NCBI GenBank assembly: GCA_030043215.1
Contig: JASHYG010000084.1
Location: 1 to 6,383 of the forward strand
DNA length: 6,383 nt
Reading direction: 5' to 3'
Origin: Gammaproteobacteria bacterium
GTDB lineage: Bacteria; Pseudomonadota; Gammaproteobacteria; Steroidobacterales; Steroidobacteraceae
A program made the translations under genes and the position numbers. Below the pieces are notes generated by a model that searched no databases, was not told the DNA's origin, and was given only the letters and a program-made list of their open reading frames with translations. This document shows positions 6,193-6,383 of the stretch, piece after piece. The stretch's first letter is position 1. Each line of letters begins with the position of its first letter.

Positions 6193-6383
6193 AGGTCGTG
6201 CTCGCGAGCGGCAATACCGGGAAGCTCCGCGAGCTCTCCGCGCTGCTCGGCCCGCTCGGCTGGGAGCTCGTGCCGCAGCAGCAGCTGGGTATCGAGTCTG
6301 TGCCCGAGACGGGATCCACCTTCGCGGAGAACGCGCTGATCAAGGCGCGCCATGCCGCACGCGCCGCGCGGCTGCCGGCGCTG
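6189..6383 (+). CDS. rdgB: RdgB/HAM1 family XTP/dITP diphosphatase, 5' part only
   Basis: RdgB hydrolyses non-canonical purine triphosphates (dITP, XTP) to monophosphates, keeping damaged bases out of DNA. Only the first 65 residues are in the window; the frame is open to the edge. They begin [15 protein letters not shown] (2-16), the nucleotide-binding SGN-x-GK signature, followed by [18 protein letters not shown] (40-57) and RLPAL. This aligns position for position with E. coli RdgB as I recall it. The catalytic block expected next (ADDSGL) is beyond the edge. The start GTG 6189 overlaps the rph stop as GTGA. The rest of the gene, and probably hemW, should follow to the right. Confidence 0.93.
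   Translation, partial: MKVVLASGNTGKLRELSALLGPLGWELVPQQQLGIESVPETGSTFAENALIKARHAARAARLPAL

Overview
The window is high-GC bacterial chromosome, most likely from a gammaproteobacterium. The right half carries a conserved block: yicC on the minus strand, diverging from a PP2C phosphatase gene, rph and rdgB on the plus strand. I know this block from Pseudomonas, Xanthomonas and Chromatiales-type genomes. In the versions I know, yicC is followed by gmk, rpoZ and spoT. I cannot name the species from sequence alone.

The left half (about 1-3710) looks like an accessory defence segment placed directly downstream of yicC, where gmk would be expected. From the left edge it contains: (i) about 385 bases that look like the broken or frameshifted end of an unrecognised gene; (ii) a 334-aa protein with an EVE-like (PUA-fold) N-terminus and a C-terminal HNH nuclease, resembling modification-dependent (type IV) restriction enzymes; (iii) a 302-base gene-free stretch with two AT-rich islets, a nested inverted repeat and a probable promoter; (iv) two genes 4 bases apart, encoding an AAA_15/COG1106 ATPase and an RloB-family Toprim-like protein. 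The pair matches the architecture of AbiL (AbiLi/AbiLii) and RloA/RloB, and is related in plan to OLD, Gabija and PARIS ATPase-plus-Toprim defence systems. All of these genes read rightward and run convergently into yicC. A 12-bp imperfect hairpin overlaps the rloB stop codon.

The right half (3711-6383) is housekeeping. YicC is an endoribonuclease-family protein. The 110-base gap between it and the phosphatase gene holds four copies of the pentamer TCAGG (one inverted), a possible shared operator. The phosphatase, rph (RNase PH) and rdgB (cut by the window end) overlap successively by GTGA, so each stop is embedded in the next GTG start. This indicates one translationally coupled operon for signalling, tRNA 3'-end processing and dNTP pool cleaning.

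No tRNA, rRNA, CRISPR array, intact transposase or integrase was seen. The defence families are known. The less familiar points are the EVE-HNH plus AbiL-like combination at the yicC/gmk junction, the structured leader region, the TCAGG cluster and the broken gene at the left edge.
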